Below are positions 8,728 to 17,499 of a stretch of 64,000 bases of DNA, piece after piece. The translations under genes and the position numbers were made by a program. Numbering within the stretch: position 1 is the stretch's first letter; every line of letters starts with the position of its first letter. The stretch lies in assembly GCA_017539025.1 (NCBI GenBank), contig JAFYHT010000020.1, positions 1 to 64,000 of the forward strand, in the 5' to 3' direction. Origin of the DNA: Erysipelotrichaceae bacterium. Lineage in GTDB: Bacteria; Bacillota_I; Bacilli_A; Erysipelotrichales; Erysipelotrichaceae. The notes beneath the pieces are model-generated. The model did no database searches, was not told where the DNA came from, and saw only the letters and a list, made by a program, of their open reading frames with translations.

Positions 8728-9798
8728 ATGAATCCGAAAAGAATCACAAATGTATTAGAAAAACTGAACAATGCCGATGCCTTACTGGTCAGCGATCCGA
8801 TCGCGATCTATTATCTGATCGACAGGATGATCCATCCGGGAGAACGCTTCTTAGGACTCTTATTGAAGAAAGATCAGAAACCAAAACTCTTCTTGAATAC
8901 CCTCTTCCCATTTGAAAAAGAAGAAGGCATAGAAGTAGTAGACTACTCTGACAGCGATGACATCACCAAGATATTATCAAAACACATCGATCCAAGCGAT
9001 ACCTTAGGTGTTGATAAATGTCTGCAGGCAAGATTCCTTCTGCCAATGCAGGAAGCAGCTATCGCCAAAGCCTATGTCAATGGTTCACTGGCAGTCGATC
9101 ACACAAGAGCGATCAAAGATGAAGAAGAACTGGAACTGCTCAGAAAATCCTCTCTGATCAACGATATGGCCATGGAACGCTTCAAAAAACTGGTCTATGA
9201 AGGCGTCAGCGAAAAAGAAGTTGCCGACCAGATCCTTGATATCTATCTGGAACTGGGAGCGGAAGGCTTCTCCTTTGAACCGATCGTCGCCTTTGGAAAG
9301 AATGCGGCCGATCCTCACCACATGCCGGATGACACGAAACTCAAAGCCGGTGATGCCGTATTATTCGATGTCGGCTGTGTATACAAGTCTTACTGTTCCG
9401 ATATGACAAGGACTTTCTTCTTCAAAGAAGGGCCAAACGAGAAACAGAAAGAAGTCTACGATCTTGTCAGAAAGGCCAATGAAGACGCCGAAAACTACGT
9501 CAAAGCAGGCGTCAGACTCTGTGATATCGACAAGGTCGCTAGAGATGTGATCACAAAGGGCGGCTATGGCAAATATTTCACCCACCGTTTAGGACACTTC
9601 ATCGGTATCGAAGATCACGAATACGGTGATGTTTCATCATCATTTACCGATCTCACACAAGAAAACAACGTCTTCTCGATCGAACCGGGCATCTATGATC
9701 CTGAAACCCTGGGCTGCAGGATCGAAGACCTCGTCATCGTCACGAAAGAGGGCTGCGAAGTATTGAATCACTATCCTCACGATATTGAGATCATCTAA
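8728..9798 (+). CDS. M24 metallopeptidase, Xaa-Pro dipeptidase/aminopeptidase
   Basis: A cytoplasmic peptidase predicted to cleave X-Pro bonds; 356 residues. The N-terminal ~125 residues form a creatinase-type domain. The C-terminal pita-bread domain has the five metal ligands of the family: two Asp (DVGCVYKSYCSDMTRTF), His (GHFIGIEDHEYG), Glu (SIEPGIYDP) and Glu (CRIEDLVI). A clear Shine-Dalgarno (GAAAGGGAG) precedes the ATG. Whether it is PepQ (dipeptidase) or PepP-like (aminopeptidase) cannot be settled by eye. A shared terminator follows. Confidence 0.93.
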   Translation: MNPKRITNVLEKLNNADALLVSDPIAIYYLIDRMIHPGERFLGLLLKKDQKPKLFLNTLFPFEKEEGIEVVDYSDSDDITKILSKHIDPSDTLGVDKCLQARFLLPMQEAAIAKAYVNGSLAVDHTRAIKDEEELELLRKSSLINDMAMERFKKLVYEGVSEKEVADQILDIYLELGAEGFSFEPIVAFGKNAADPHHMPDDTKLKAGDAVLFDVGCVYKSYCSDMTRTFFFKEGPNEKQKEVYDLVRKANEDAENYVKAGVRLCDIDKVARDVITKGGYGKYFTHRLGHFIGIEDHEYGDVSSSFTDLTQENNVFSIEPGIYDPETLGCRIEDLVIVTKEGCEVLNHYPHDIEII

Positions 9799-9800
9799 AG

Positions 9801-9831
9801 AAAATGCTGAATCGTTATGATTCAGCATTTT
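9801..9831. terminator. Bidirectional terminator between peptidase gene and pnp
   Basis: A 13-bp stem (9801-9813 with 9819-9831) has a five-base loop and A/T runs on both sides, so it can end both convergent genes. Confidence 0.88.
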
Positions 9832-9837
9832 TTCTGA

Positions 9838-12075
9838 TTAGTCCTTTTTTCCGAAGAATCTGATCTCACCTAAAGGTTTCTTTTTCTTTTCTTCCTTTAC
9901 TTCTTCAACAGTTTCTTCTTTCGTATCTTCTTTTTTGTTAGATCTTTCTTTCTTTGGAGAATTGTTCTGCTTTTCCGGTTTCGGAAGCAGTTCCTTGGCA
10001 GAAACATTGACTCTGCCCTTCTCATCGATCTCCATGACCTTGACTCTGATCTTGTCACCGATCTTTAAGACACTTTCCGGCTTGTCAACTCTCTCGTGAC
10101 TGATCTTGGAAACATGCAGCAATGCATCCTGTCCCTTGAACAGTTCAACGAAAGCACCGAACTTCTCAAGTCTGACGACTGTAGAATCATAGATCTCACC
10201 GACCTTGGCTTCTCTTGTGATCTCATCGATCATAGCCTTTGCCTTTTCAATGGCTTCCTTGGAAGTGTGGTAGATCACGACCTTGCCGTCATCGTCGATA
10301 TCGATCTTGACATCATCACATTTTTCGATGATATCATTGATCACCTTACCGCCTGTACCGATGACTTCTCTGATCTTGTCAGTCGGGATCATGAATGTGA
10401 CCATCTTCGGAGCATACTTGCTGACCTCAGGTCTTGGCTCAGCGATCGCTTCAGCCATGTTATCTAAGATCTCCATTCTGCCCTTATGAGCCTGTGCCAG
10501 AGCCTCTTCAAAGACTTCTCTTGTGATACCCTTGCACTTGATATCCATCTGTAAAGCAGTGATACCGTCTCTTGTACCGGCAACCTTGAAATCCATATCG
10601 CCATAATGGTCTTCCATACCCTGAATATCTGTCAGGATGGAATAGTTTTCACCAGTCGTGATCAGACCCATTGCAACACCGGCAACCGGAGCCTTTATCG
10701 GAACACCTGCTGCCATCAGAGACATAGAACCTGCACAGATCGAAGCCTGTGAGCTTGAACCGTTGGATTCAACGACTTCTGCAACTGTTCTGATCGCATA
10801 TGGGAATTCTTCTTCGCTTGGTAAGACCTGTAAGAGAGCTCTTTCGCCTAAAGCGCCGTGACCGATCTCTCTTCTGCCCGGAGTACCCATCCTGCCGACT
10901 TCACCGACACAGTAAGGCGGGAAGTTGTAGTGATGCATGAATCTCTTCTCTTCGACATCTGTCAAATCATCGATGATCTGATTGTCACCTAAAGGACCTA
11001 ATGTCGTAACGGAAATGACCTGTGTCTGTCCACGCGTGAACATTGCGGAACCGTGAACTCTCGGTAATAAGTCGACCTGTGAATTCAGAGGTCTGATCTC
11101 ATCTAATGCTCTGCCATCAGGTCTGATCTTTTCATCAGAGATCAGTCTTCTGACTTCATCAGCGATGATCTGTGTGCAATATTCATTTGTCTGCTTGACC
11201 AGCTTGTCAGATTCCTTTTCGCTCAGTTCGCTATCACTTGCGAAGTGTTCCTTCATCTCATTGGTGATGGATTCCTGCGCAGCATAGGATTCCAGCTTGT
11301 CATGGATCGAAACAGCAGCCTCAAGTCTTGCCTTGCCATTGGCGTTGACATATTCCTTGACTCTCTCATCGATCTCATAGAGGACGACTTCCATCTTCTC
11401 TTTGCCGACCTTGGCAATGATACCCTCTTCAATCTCACAGAGTTCTCTGACCTTTTCATGGCCAAACATCAATGCATCCAGCATCAGTTTTTCACTGACT
11501 TCATGTGCGCCTGCTTCAACCATGTTGAGAGCCTCTTTGGTACCTGCGACTGTCAGATCGATCTCGGATCTTGACATCTGCTCGACTGTCGGGTTGACAA
11601 CGAACTGCCCGTCAACATAACCGACCTTGACGCCGGCGATCGGACCATCAAACGGAATATTGGAAATGCAGATAGCCAGTGAAGCACCTAACATTGCCGA
11701 CATTTCCGGAGAACAGTCGGTATCAGTAGACAGAACGGTGTTGACGACCTGAACTTCGTTACGGAAACCTTCTGCGAATAACGGACGGATCGGTCTGTCG
11801 ATCAATCTTGCAGTCAGCGTAGCGTGTTCGGAAGGTCTTCCTTCTCTTCTCAGGAAGCCACCAGGGATCTTGCCTACGGAATAAAGCTTTTCTTCAAAAG
11901 ATACTGTCAGCGGGAAAAAATCTGTGTCTTTTGCGACACTGGAGGCACAGGCTGTTGACAGTGTGACAGTGTCACCGTACCTCACCAGTACAGACCCTCC
12001 GGCCTGTTTTGCGATCTCACCGGTCTCGATGCTTAACTTACGACCGTAGAAATCAAAATCGAATACTTCTTTCAT
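9838..12075 (-). CDS. pnp: Polyribonucleotide nucleotidyltransferase (PNPase)
   Basis: A phosphorolytic 3'-5' exoribonuclease that forms a trimeric ring and takes part in mRNA decay. It has two RNase PH-like domains (the second with [15 protein letters not shown]), then a KH domain ([12 protein letters not shown]) and an S1 domain ([20 protein letters not shown]). A lysine/glutamate-rich tail of ~50 residues ends in [10 protein letters not shown]. The start at [14 protein letters not shown] is preferred over an upstream ATG because homologues begin there; GAAAGAAG serves as a weak Shine-Dalgarno. The length is 745 residues. Confidence 0.96.
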   Translation of the reverse strand: MKEVFDFDFYGRKLSIETGEIAKQAGGSVLVRYGDTVTLSTACASSVAKDTDFFPLTVSFEEKLYSVGKIPGGFLRREGRPSEHATLTARLIDRPIRPLFAEGFRNEVQVVNTVLSTDTDCSPEMSAMLGASLAICISNIPFDGPIAGVKVGYVDGQFVVNPTVEQMSRSEIDLTVAGTKEALNMVEAGAHEVSEKLMLDALMFGHEKVRELCEIEEGIIAKVGKEKMEVVLYEIDERVKEYVNANGKARLEAAVSIHDKLESYAAQESITNEMKEHFASDSELSEKESDKLVKQTNEYCTQIIADEVRRLISDEKIRPDGRALDEIRPLNSQVDLLPRVHGSAMFTRGQTQVISVTTLGPLGDNQIIDDLTDVEEKRFMHHYNFPPYCVGEVGRMGTPGRREIGHGALGERALLQVLPSEEEFPYAIRTVAEVVESNGSSSQASICAGSMSLMAAGVPIKAPVAGVAMGLITTGENYSILTDIQGMEDHYGDMDFKVAGTRDGITALQMDIKCKGITREVFEEALAQAHKGRMEILDNMAEAIAEPRPEVSKYAPKMVTFMIPTDKIREVIGTGGKVINDIIEKCDDVKIDIDDDGKVVIYHTSKEAIEKAKAMIDEITREAKVGEIYDSTVVRLEKFGAFVELFKGQDALLHVSKISHERVDKPESVLKIGDKIRVKVMEIDEKGRVNVSAKELLPKPEKQNNSPKKERSNKKEDTKEETVEEVKEEKKKKPLGEIRFFGKKD

Positions 12076-12242
12076 TCTTCTTTCTCTTTCTTTCTTATTT
12101 TCAAACGTTATAATTCTAACATAATAATTCACAAAAAGCTTAAAAACAGCGTATTTTATGCAATTCTTGTCGAATAAAGCCTTTTCATTCGAGAAACTTA
12201 GCTAAGATTCCGTTTCCGTAAACCGAGAAAAAGAAAATATAT

Positions 12243-12248
12243 TATAAT
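12243..12248 (+). promoter_or_regulatory. -10 box of the FemABX-like gene, leaderless
   Basis: TATAAT lies exactly six bases before the ATG at 12255. No Shine-Dalgarno is present. The rest of the gap to pnp (12076-12242) holds the pnp upstream region and no recognisable element besides a CTTAGCTAAG palindrome. Confidence 0.65.
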
Positions 12249-12254
12249 GAACTT

Positions 12255-13247
12255 ATGAAACTGCACGAAACCGATATCAGCAAATTCAATGAACTCGTAT
12301 CCGCGGAACCCGATTCCACGATCTATCAGACATCCTTCTATTCCGATCAGATGGTCGCCAAAGGATACAGAGCTGTATTCCTTGAAGCAGAAGATGATTC
12401 AGACATCTGCGTCGCTTTATGCATGCTTCTGATCAAGAAAGAATCTCTGCTTTCTTCAAAGCTAACGGCTTATGCTCCATTTGGTTTCCTCATCAATTAC
12501 TATGATGAAGCACTTTTAAGGCAGTTTCATCAGATGCTGACGGGTTACCTGAAACACGAAAAGGTATCAAAACTCATCATCGAACCGCAGGTCCCGTTTG
12601 GCAATCATTCTGTAGAAAAGATCCTGAACGATCTTGGATATGAAAAGAAAGAAGAACTCAGCATCTATACAGAAGATATTCTGTTACATGAAAACGAGCT
12701 ATCCGATCCCAATGTCGTACTCAAGATCAGATGTATCGATGATGATTCCGTCTTGCGCAAGCTCATCACCAGCAAGAAAGAAAGTGATAAGCTGAAACTC
12801 TTTGAAAACCTCAAGGAACACGGTCTTTGTTATGTCGCTCAGCTGGATGGCTTCAAGAGCAGACGTGCGCTGGAAGAAAGCATCGGCGAATGCGAACAGT
12901 ACATCAAAGTCCACAAGGACGACTACAAGTTCGTCGAAGCAGTCGCAGAAAAAGAAAACGAAGCAAAACAGCTCAAGAAGGTATTCAATACCATCAACAG
13001 ATTTGAAAATGAACTGAAGGAAGATCCGGATATCGCCGCATTATGTATCGCTGATTTCTCAGATCACTATTCCATCATGTACAAAGTCAACCTCGACAAG
13101 GAAGATCTTTTCCATTGTGAAAAAGAAATGATCGATCAAATCTGTGCAGATTGCCAAAATCGTGGTATCATAAAAGTCGATTCAGTCGATCCGTTTATCT
13201 ATTCCAAGGAAAAGAAACTGCTTGGAAGATACGAACTGAAGATCTGA
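12255..13247 (+). CDS. Reduced FemABX-family aminoacyltransferase-like protein
   Basis: FemABX enzymes add amino acids from aminoacyl-tRNA to the peptidoglycan stem peptide. The 330 residues show the first acetyltransferase-fold half (MVAKGYRAVFLEAE, AYAPFGFLINYYDEALL, KLIIEPQVPFG) and a charged, Ala/Lys/Glu-rich coiled-coil arm at about 215-265, as in FemA and FemX. The second half is clearly shorter than in full-length family members (usually 400 or more residues), although the closing GIIKVDSVDPF... GRYELKI segment remains. It may be a specialised or degenerating enzyme. The gene ends one base before a tRNA-Thr gene and appears to be co-transcribed with it. Confidence 0.65.
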   Translation: MKLHETDISKFNELVSAEPDSTIYQTSFYSDQMVAKGYRAVFLEAEDDSDICVALCMLLIKKESLLSSKLTAYAPFGFLINYYDEALLRQFHQMLTGYLKHEKVSKLIIEPQVPFGNHSVEKILNDLGYEKKEELSIYTEDILLHENELSDPNVVLKIRCIDDDSVLRKLITSKKESDKLKLFENLKEHGLCYVAQLDGFKSRRALEESIGECEQYIKVHKDDYKFVEAVAEKENEAKQLKKVFNTINRFENELKEDPDIAALCIADFSDHYSIMYKVNLDKEDLFHCEKEMIDQICADCQNRGIIKVDSVDPFIYSKEKKLLGRYELKI

Positions 13248-13248
13248 T

Positions 13249-13324
13249 GCCGACTTAGCTCATCAGGTAGAGCAACGCACTCGTAACGCGTAGGTGGTAG
13301 GTTCAAGTCCTATAGTCGGCACCA
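13249..13324 (+). tRNA. tRNA-Thr (anticodon CGU)
   Basis: A 76-base cloverleaf: acceptor GCCGACT/AGTCGGC, D-arm GCTC..GAGC with GG in the loop, anticodon loop CTCGTAA giving CGU (reads ACG, Thr), T-loop TTCAAGT, and an encoded CCA. The closing pair of the anticodon stem is an A-C mismatch. It begins one base after the stop codon of the FemABX-like gene and has no promoter of its own. Confidence 0.93.
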
Positions 13325-13336
13325 TCTGAAATTCAA

Positions 13337-13361
13337 AAAGCCTTATTTCAAGGCTTTTTTT
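13337..13361 (+). terminator. Terminator after tRNA-Thr
   Basis: An 8-bp stem (13337-13344 with 13350-13357) is followed by T residues to 13361. Confidence 0.85.
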
Positions 13362-13375
13362 CATGTCCTGATCCA

Positions 13376-13404
13376 TAAATAAATCCCGCTATTTCCTGCG
13401 GGAT
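13376..13404 (-). terminator. Terminator of the small membrane protein gene
   Basis: A 7-bp GC-rich stem (13383-13389 with 13398-13404) overlaps the stop codon and is followed on the minus strand by TTATTTAT. Confidence 0.75.
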
Positions 13405-13805
13405 CTTCTCTCTTTTTTCTTCTTTGGAACCTTATTCTTATTCCTGATGGTCAGTATGCATATGATATACAGGATACCGAATACCGTCATGATGATACCC
13501 ATGGTATTCATCAGATCGCTCTTGCCGCTGAAATACAAAGTCAGATAGCCGGCCAGGATCTCTAATAACCCCGCAAAACACAATATCCCTTTCGTATTGA
13601 ACGTGATCCCGAAGATCCCGGAAATGATATTGATACCCGGAATGATATAGATCGAAAGACGAAGCAGAGTAGCCTCAAAATCCGTATCCGGCAATATCGC
13701 CATGATGACAGGATCATTGTCAAACTGATAAGCCACCGCAAAATACATGATCACAGCGATGATCAGTTCAGCTACGGATATGAATCTGGCGATCTTTTTA
13801 TTCAT
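13389..13805 (-). CDS. Small four-helix membrane protein, unknown function
   Basis: 138 residues with four predicted transmembrane helices (about 9-26, 46-68, 73-91, 98-120) and a very basic C-terminal tail (KVPKKKKERRSRRK) expected to be cytoplasmic. I do not recognise the family. It lies 9 bases after truA and its own terminator ends the ecf-truA unit, so it is probably the last gene of that operon. Confidence 0.7.
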   Translation of the reverse strand: MNKKIARFISVAELIIAVIMYFAVAYQFDNDPVIMAILPDTDFEATLLRLSIYIIPGINIISGIFGITFNTKGILCFAGLLEILAGYLTLYFSGKSDLMNTMGIIMTVFGILYIICILTIRNKNKVPKKKKERRSRRK

Positions 13806-13814
13806 AAGTCAATT

Positions 13815-14546
13815 CTAATAGAAAATCTTCACTAAATAAAGTCCGTTAGGATCGGCGTTATAACGCCTTGTGCTCTTATTCGGATGTTCCAACATCTCCC
13901 TGATATCATCCAGAGTCTTCTTTCCCCTGCCAAGATCGATCAGAGTACCAACCATGATCCTGACCATATTTCTGAGAAAACCGCTTGAAGTCACCCTGAT
14001 CTTCAGGATGTCTTTTTTTCTCGTGATCGAAAACTCGGAGATCGTTCTGACCTGATTCGGGTATTCCTTCAAAGAAGAAGTATTGAAAGATGCGAAGTTG
14101 TGTTCTCCTAAGAATAAGGCAGCGCCTTGTTTCATCAGATCGATGTCCAGCTTATAGAAACACTGGTAAGCCCTGCCTCTTAAAAAGACATCATACTCAC
14201 CGACATTGATCAGATACTCATAAGTCTTCTTCTTCACACTGTAGCGGGCATGAAAATCCTTACTTACCTGTTTGACTTCCATGACATGGATGTCATCCGG
14301 AAGTAAGGAATTCATCGAAAACTTCAGTTTTCTTTCTTCCTTTTCGATATCACTGTCAAAATGAAAGACCTGTCCATAGGCGTGAACGCCCGCATCGGTC
14401 CTGGAAGACATGACGATACGGATCTTCTCTGAGAAGATCCTTTCGATCACTGACTCTATGATATCCTGGATCGCTACGGCGTTCTTCTGGGACTGAAACC
14501 CCGCATAATTGAGTCCGTCATAAGCGATCGTAACTTTATATCTCAT
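13815..14546 (-). CDS. truA: tRNA pseudouridine(38-40) synthase
   Basis: Makes pseudouridine in the anticodon stem-loop of tRNA. 243 residues. The catalytic Asp51 lies in SSRTDAGVHA, and FHARYSVKKKTYEY and GFLRNMVRIMVG are family hallmarks. Its ATG overlaps the ecfT stop by 4 bases; the ecfA1-ecfA2-ecfT-truA order is conserved in Bacillota. Confidence 0.96.
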   Translation of the reverse strand: MRYKVTIAYDGLNYAGFQSQKNAVAIQDIIESVIERIFSEKIRIVMSSRTDAGVHAYGQVFHFDSDIEKEERKLKFSMNSLLPDDIHVMEVKQVSKDFHARYSVKKKTYEYLINVGEYDVFLRGRAYQCFYKLDIDLMKQGAALFLGEHNFASFNTSSLKEYPNQVRTISEFSITRKKDILKIRVTSSGFLRNMVRIMVGTLIDLGRGKKTLDDIREMLEHPNKSTRRYNADPNGLYLVKIFY

Positions 14547-15343
14547 AAGTAAAACCTGGAAGCGATGGAGAAACCTAAAGCTGCTACGCAGATCAGGATG
14601 AACAGGAAATCCGTAAACCTGAACTTCAAAACATGGTAACGGGTACGCTTGGCACCGGGTACATAGCCTCTGGCCTCCATGGCATCTGCCAGTTCATAAG
14701 CTCTTTCAAACGCAACAGAGAAAAGCGGAACGATCAGTGAAAGGATCGCTGCGATCTTTTCCGAAAGCCTGCCGTTATCAAAATCAACACCTCTTGATTT
14801 CTGTGCATTCATGATACGGATCGTCTCTTCGATGATCGTTGGAATGAAACGAAGAGCGATGGAAACCATCATTGCGACCTCATGAGTCGGGAAATGAACG
14901 ATCTCAAATGGTTTTAAAAGCCATTCGATACCCAGCGTCAGATCCAGAGGATTGGTCGTTGCAGTCAATAATGTCGTGATCGAGATCATCAGTAACAATC
15001 TCACGATGACAAACATGGTATTGAAGATCGCATCGGAATAGACTTCTACCGATCCGACTGTAAATAAGACATCTCCGGTCTTGACTGTGAGTGCGTTGAT
15101 CACAAGCAAGAAGATCATCATCATGATCATCGGTTTGAAGGACTGTACGATCATCTTGATGCCGATCTTCGCCATCAGCAAGGCGATCGTCAACAACAGT
15201 GCGATGACCAAGAAGACCCACCAGCTCTTCGGTACGAAAACAGCTGCGATCATCAAGAAAAGTCCGATCAGTTTAGCGCGCGGATCGAGTCGATGCATCA
15301 GAGAATCGATCGGGATATATTTACCGAAAACCAGATTATTCAT
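14543..15343 (-). CDS. ecfT: ECF transporter transmembrane subunit
   Basis: The scaffold of an energy-coupling factor transporter for vitamins and metals; it links the two ATPases to interchangeable substrate-binding S components. 266 residues with several transmembrane helices. Two coupling motifs of the family are visible (QKSRG and EARG in MEARGYVPGAKR). No S-component gene is adjacent, as expected for a shared (group II) module. It overlaps ecfA2 and truA by 4 bases each. Confidence 0.94.
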   Translation of the reverse strand: MNNLVFGKYIPIDSLMHRLDPRAKLIGLFLMIAAVFVPKSWWVFLVIALLLTIALLMAKIGIKMIVQSFKPMIMMMIFLLVINALTVKTGDVLFTVGSVEVYSDAIFNTMFVIVRLLLMISITTLLTATTNPLDLTLGIEWLLKPFEIVHFPTHEVAMMVSIALRFIPTIIEETIRIMNAQKSRGVDFDNGRLSEKIAAILSLIVPLFSVAFERAYELADAMEARGYVPGAKRTRYHVLKFRFTDFLFILICVAALGFSIASRFYL

Positions 15344-16194
15344 CTTTTCACCTGCCCTGCGATCTCTCTGGCGATCAGCTTCAAAGTACGCGCATCCTTT
15401 GAAAGCTTGAAGCCCTTATCGATCAGCTCATTGCGGAACGTCACGATCTGAGGTTCCAGCATATTGAATTCCTTCAGTTTTTCCTTATCATCAAACAGAT
15501 CCGTAGTCGGACCGTGATATACGATCTTGCCATGAGATAAAACGACAGTCTCATCACAATAGTTGTAGACCATCTCGTTGTCATGAGAAACGATGATGAT
15601 CGTCTTACCCAGTTCCTTATTTAAAGAGATGAAAAGATCGATGATCTCTCTTGCACCCTTCGGGTCCAGGCCTGCCGTTGGCTCATCCAGAACGATGATC
15701 TTCGGGTCACATGCGATGATGCCGGCGATCGCAACTCTTCTTTTTTGTCCACCGGATAATTCAAGTGGAGAAACATTGAAGAATTCCTCGTTGATCTTGA
15801 CCAGCTTCAAAGCGGAAGCAGCTCTCTTCAAAGCCTCTTCCGGCGCAAATCCGAAATTCAAAGGACCGAAAGCGACATCCTTGATGACGCTTTCTTCAAA
15901 CAGCTGATATTCCGAAAACTGGAAGACCAGACCGACATCCTTCCTCAAAGGTTTGAGGAACTTCTGCTTCTGTCCGGCGACGATATTGTAGTCAAGGATC
16001 TCAAGAGAACCTTCCGAAGGCAACAGCAAAGCATTCAGGTGCTCGACCAGTGTCGATTTTCCTGAACCTGTCTCACCGATGATCGCCGTGATGATGCCTT
16101 CTTTGATCTCAAGATCAACATGATCCAAAGCCTTATGGGCATAAGGCATATCCTTGTTGTAGATATAACTCAGCGTCTTGAACCTGATCGGCAT
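15340..16194 (-). CDS. ecfA2: ECF transporter ATPase A2
   Basis: An ABC ATPase of the group II ECF transporter, 284 residues. Walker A GETGSGKST is at about 40-48, the signature is LSGGQKRR, and Walker B is KIIVLDEPT followed by AGLDP. A C-terminal extension follows the H-loop (VSHD). Its start overlaps the end of ecfA1 by 25 bases, so the pair is translationally coupled. A2 rather than A1 is assigned from position and the TGSGKSTL P-loop. Confidence 0.93.
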   Translation of the reverse strand: MPIRFKTLSYIYNKDMPYAHKALDHVDLEIKEGIITAIIGETGSGKSTLVEHLNALLLPSEGSLEILDYNIVAGQKQKFLKPLRKDVGLVFQFSEYQLFEESVIKDVAFGPLNFGFAPEEALKRAASALKLVKINEEFFNVSPLELSGGQKRRVAIAGIIACDPKIIVLDEPTAGLDPKGAREIIDLFISLNKELGKTIIIVSHDNEMVYNYCDETVVLSHGKIVYHGPTTDLFDDKEKLKEFNMLEPQIVTFRNELIDKGFKLSKDARTLKLIAREIAGQVKR

Positions 16195-16994
16195 AATTCT
16201 TCCACCATTCCTTTCAGATCGTCAGACTTCAATCTGATCTTATATTTTCCAAACGTCTCACGGACATTTTCGATAAATGGAACATCCAGATCGATCTGTC
16301 TCAGCTTATCCGGATCACCGAAAACCTTTTCCGGCACATCGTGCATGAAAAGCTTTCCCTTGTTTAATACGATACAGTCATCAGACTGCAATACTTCTTC
16401 GATATCATGGGTGATCGAAACGATCGTGATATCATCCCCGGCAGCTAAGTCATACATCAGCTGCTTGATCTCTTTCTTTCCCTTCGGGTCCAGCATGGAA
16501 GTCGCTTCATCAAAGATGATGATATCCGGCTTCATCGCCAGGATGCCGGCGATCGCAACTCTCTGCTTCTGGCCTCCGGAAAGATTCTGCGGCTCATAAT
16601 CCATGAACGCAGTCAATCCGACCTTATTCGCAAACTCTTCAACGATGGCCTCCATGTTTTCGGAAGGGACCTGTTTGTTTTCCAGACCGAAAGCGATGTC
16701 ATCTCTTACCGTAGAACCGATGAACTGATTGTCCGGATTCTGGAAGACGATGCCCAGTCTCGTCCTGATCTGCGCGATATTTTCCTCGTTGACTTCCAAA
16801 GAATCGATCGTGATGCTACCTTCCTTGACCGGAAGAAGTCCGGCGATCAGTTTCGCTACAGTGGACTTTCCTGAACCGTTGTGACCGATGATCGTGACAT
16901 AGTCTCCTTTTTTAATAGAAAAACTCAGACCATCGACTGCCTTCATGGAATCGTTATAAGAGTAAGATACGTTTTTTACTTCGATTAAACTCAT
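16170..16994 (-). CDS. ecfA1: ECF transporter ATPase A1
   Basis: The first gene of the ecfA1-ecfA2-ecfT-truA unit; 274 residues. Walker A is GHNGSGKST, the signature LSGGQKQR, and Walker B IIIFDEATSMLDP. No good Shine-Dalgarno is present: TATAAT preceded by TG (minus strand; hexamer at 17003-17008) lies only 8 bases before the ATG, so the mRNA is leaderless or nearly so. Confidence 0.94.
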   Translation of the reverse strand: MSLIEVKNVSYSYNDSMKAVDGLSFSIKKGDYVTIIGHNGSGKSTVAKLIAGLLPVKEGSITIDSLEVNEENIAQIRTRLGIVFQNPDNQFIGSTVRDDIAFGLENKQVPSENMEAIVEEFANKVGLTAFMDYEPQNLSGGQKQRVAIAGILAMKPDIIIFDEATSMLDPKGKKEIKQLMYDLAAGDDITIVSITHDIEEVLQSDDCIVLNKGKLFMHDVPEKVFGDPDKLRQIDLDVPFIENVRETFGKYKIRLKSDDLKGMVEELCRSGSRR

Positions 16995-17034
16995 ACCTTT
17001 AGATTATACAACAGAATAAAGAAAAACACTGAAT

Positions 17035-17427
17035 TCACAGTGCAAGTTTCTTCTTCAAGGCCTCGTAAGCCTCATTCATATCGTCGATGTCCTTGACAGT
17101 CATCTCCATCGGGCACATACCATCCCCTTTTCTGTTGACGATGTAGTCGACGAGTTCATCATATTCATATGCAACATGATACTTTTCAAAGATCTCCTGT
17201 CCCGATCTTGAAAGCACCGGCGTATAGACTTCCTTTACTCCTGATAAGCTCAGAAGCATGGCAGAAGCCTTACCGATGATCTTATCGGCGACTGAGCAGC
17301 CTTCAAAAAAGTGCAGGTCATCCTTCATCGCCAGCATGATCGGCATGATTCCGGTCTTCACAGATGAATATCCGTTGGACGATACGATCGAATAGTTGTT
17401 TTCCAATAAAGTCTTTTTTAAATCCAT
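17035..17427 (-). CDS. DUF1893-family protein (deaminase-fold, TM1506-like)
   Basis: 130 residues matching the DUF1893 pattern: an N-terminal LLENNYSIV strand, a helix with CSVADKIIGKASAMLL, a GVKEVYTPVLS strand and a CPMEMTVKD segment. The family shares the cytidine-deaminase fold and may bind or modify a nucleotide-like ligand, but its reaction is not known. A single gene, divergent from the aldolase, with its own leaderless promoter. Confidence 0.8.
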   Translation of the reverse strand: MDLKKTLLENNYSIVSSNGYSSVKTGIMPIMLAMKDDLHFFEGCSVADKIIGKASAMLLSLSGVKEVYTPVLSRSGQEIFEKYHVAYEYDELVDYIVNRKGDGMCPMEMTVKDIDDMNEAYEALKKKLAL

Positions 17428-17433
17428 AAATCA

Positions 17434-17439
17434 ATTATA
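17434..17439 (-). promoter_or_regulatory. -10 box of the DUF1893 gene, leaderless
   Basis: TATAAT on the minus strand lies exactly six bases before the ATG at 17427. Confidence 0.65.
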
Positions 17440-17466
17440 TACCAATAATTAGCAGCTTTTTTGGGT

Positions 17467-17489
17467 TATAATGATGATAGAAAAAGGAG
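17467..17489 (+). promoter_or_regulatory. -10 box and Shine-Dalgarno of the aldolase gene
   Basis: TATAAT at 17467-17472 is followed at 17483-17489 by AAAGGAG, 10 bases before the ATG. This is a conventional leadered start, in contrast with the divergent neighbour. Confidence 0.6.
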
Positions 17490-17499
17490 AATAGATTTT

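Noticed and set aside
12076-12132. Upstream start for pnp
   Set aside because: The extra 19 residues are not part of the family, and the stretch reads as the promoter and leader.
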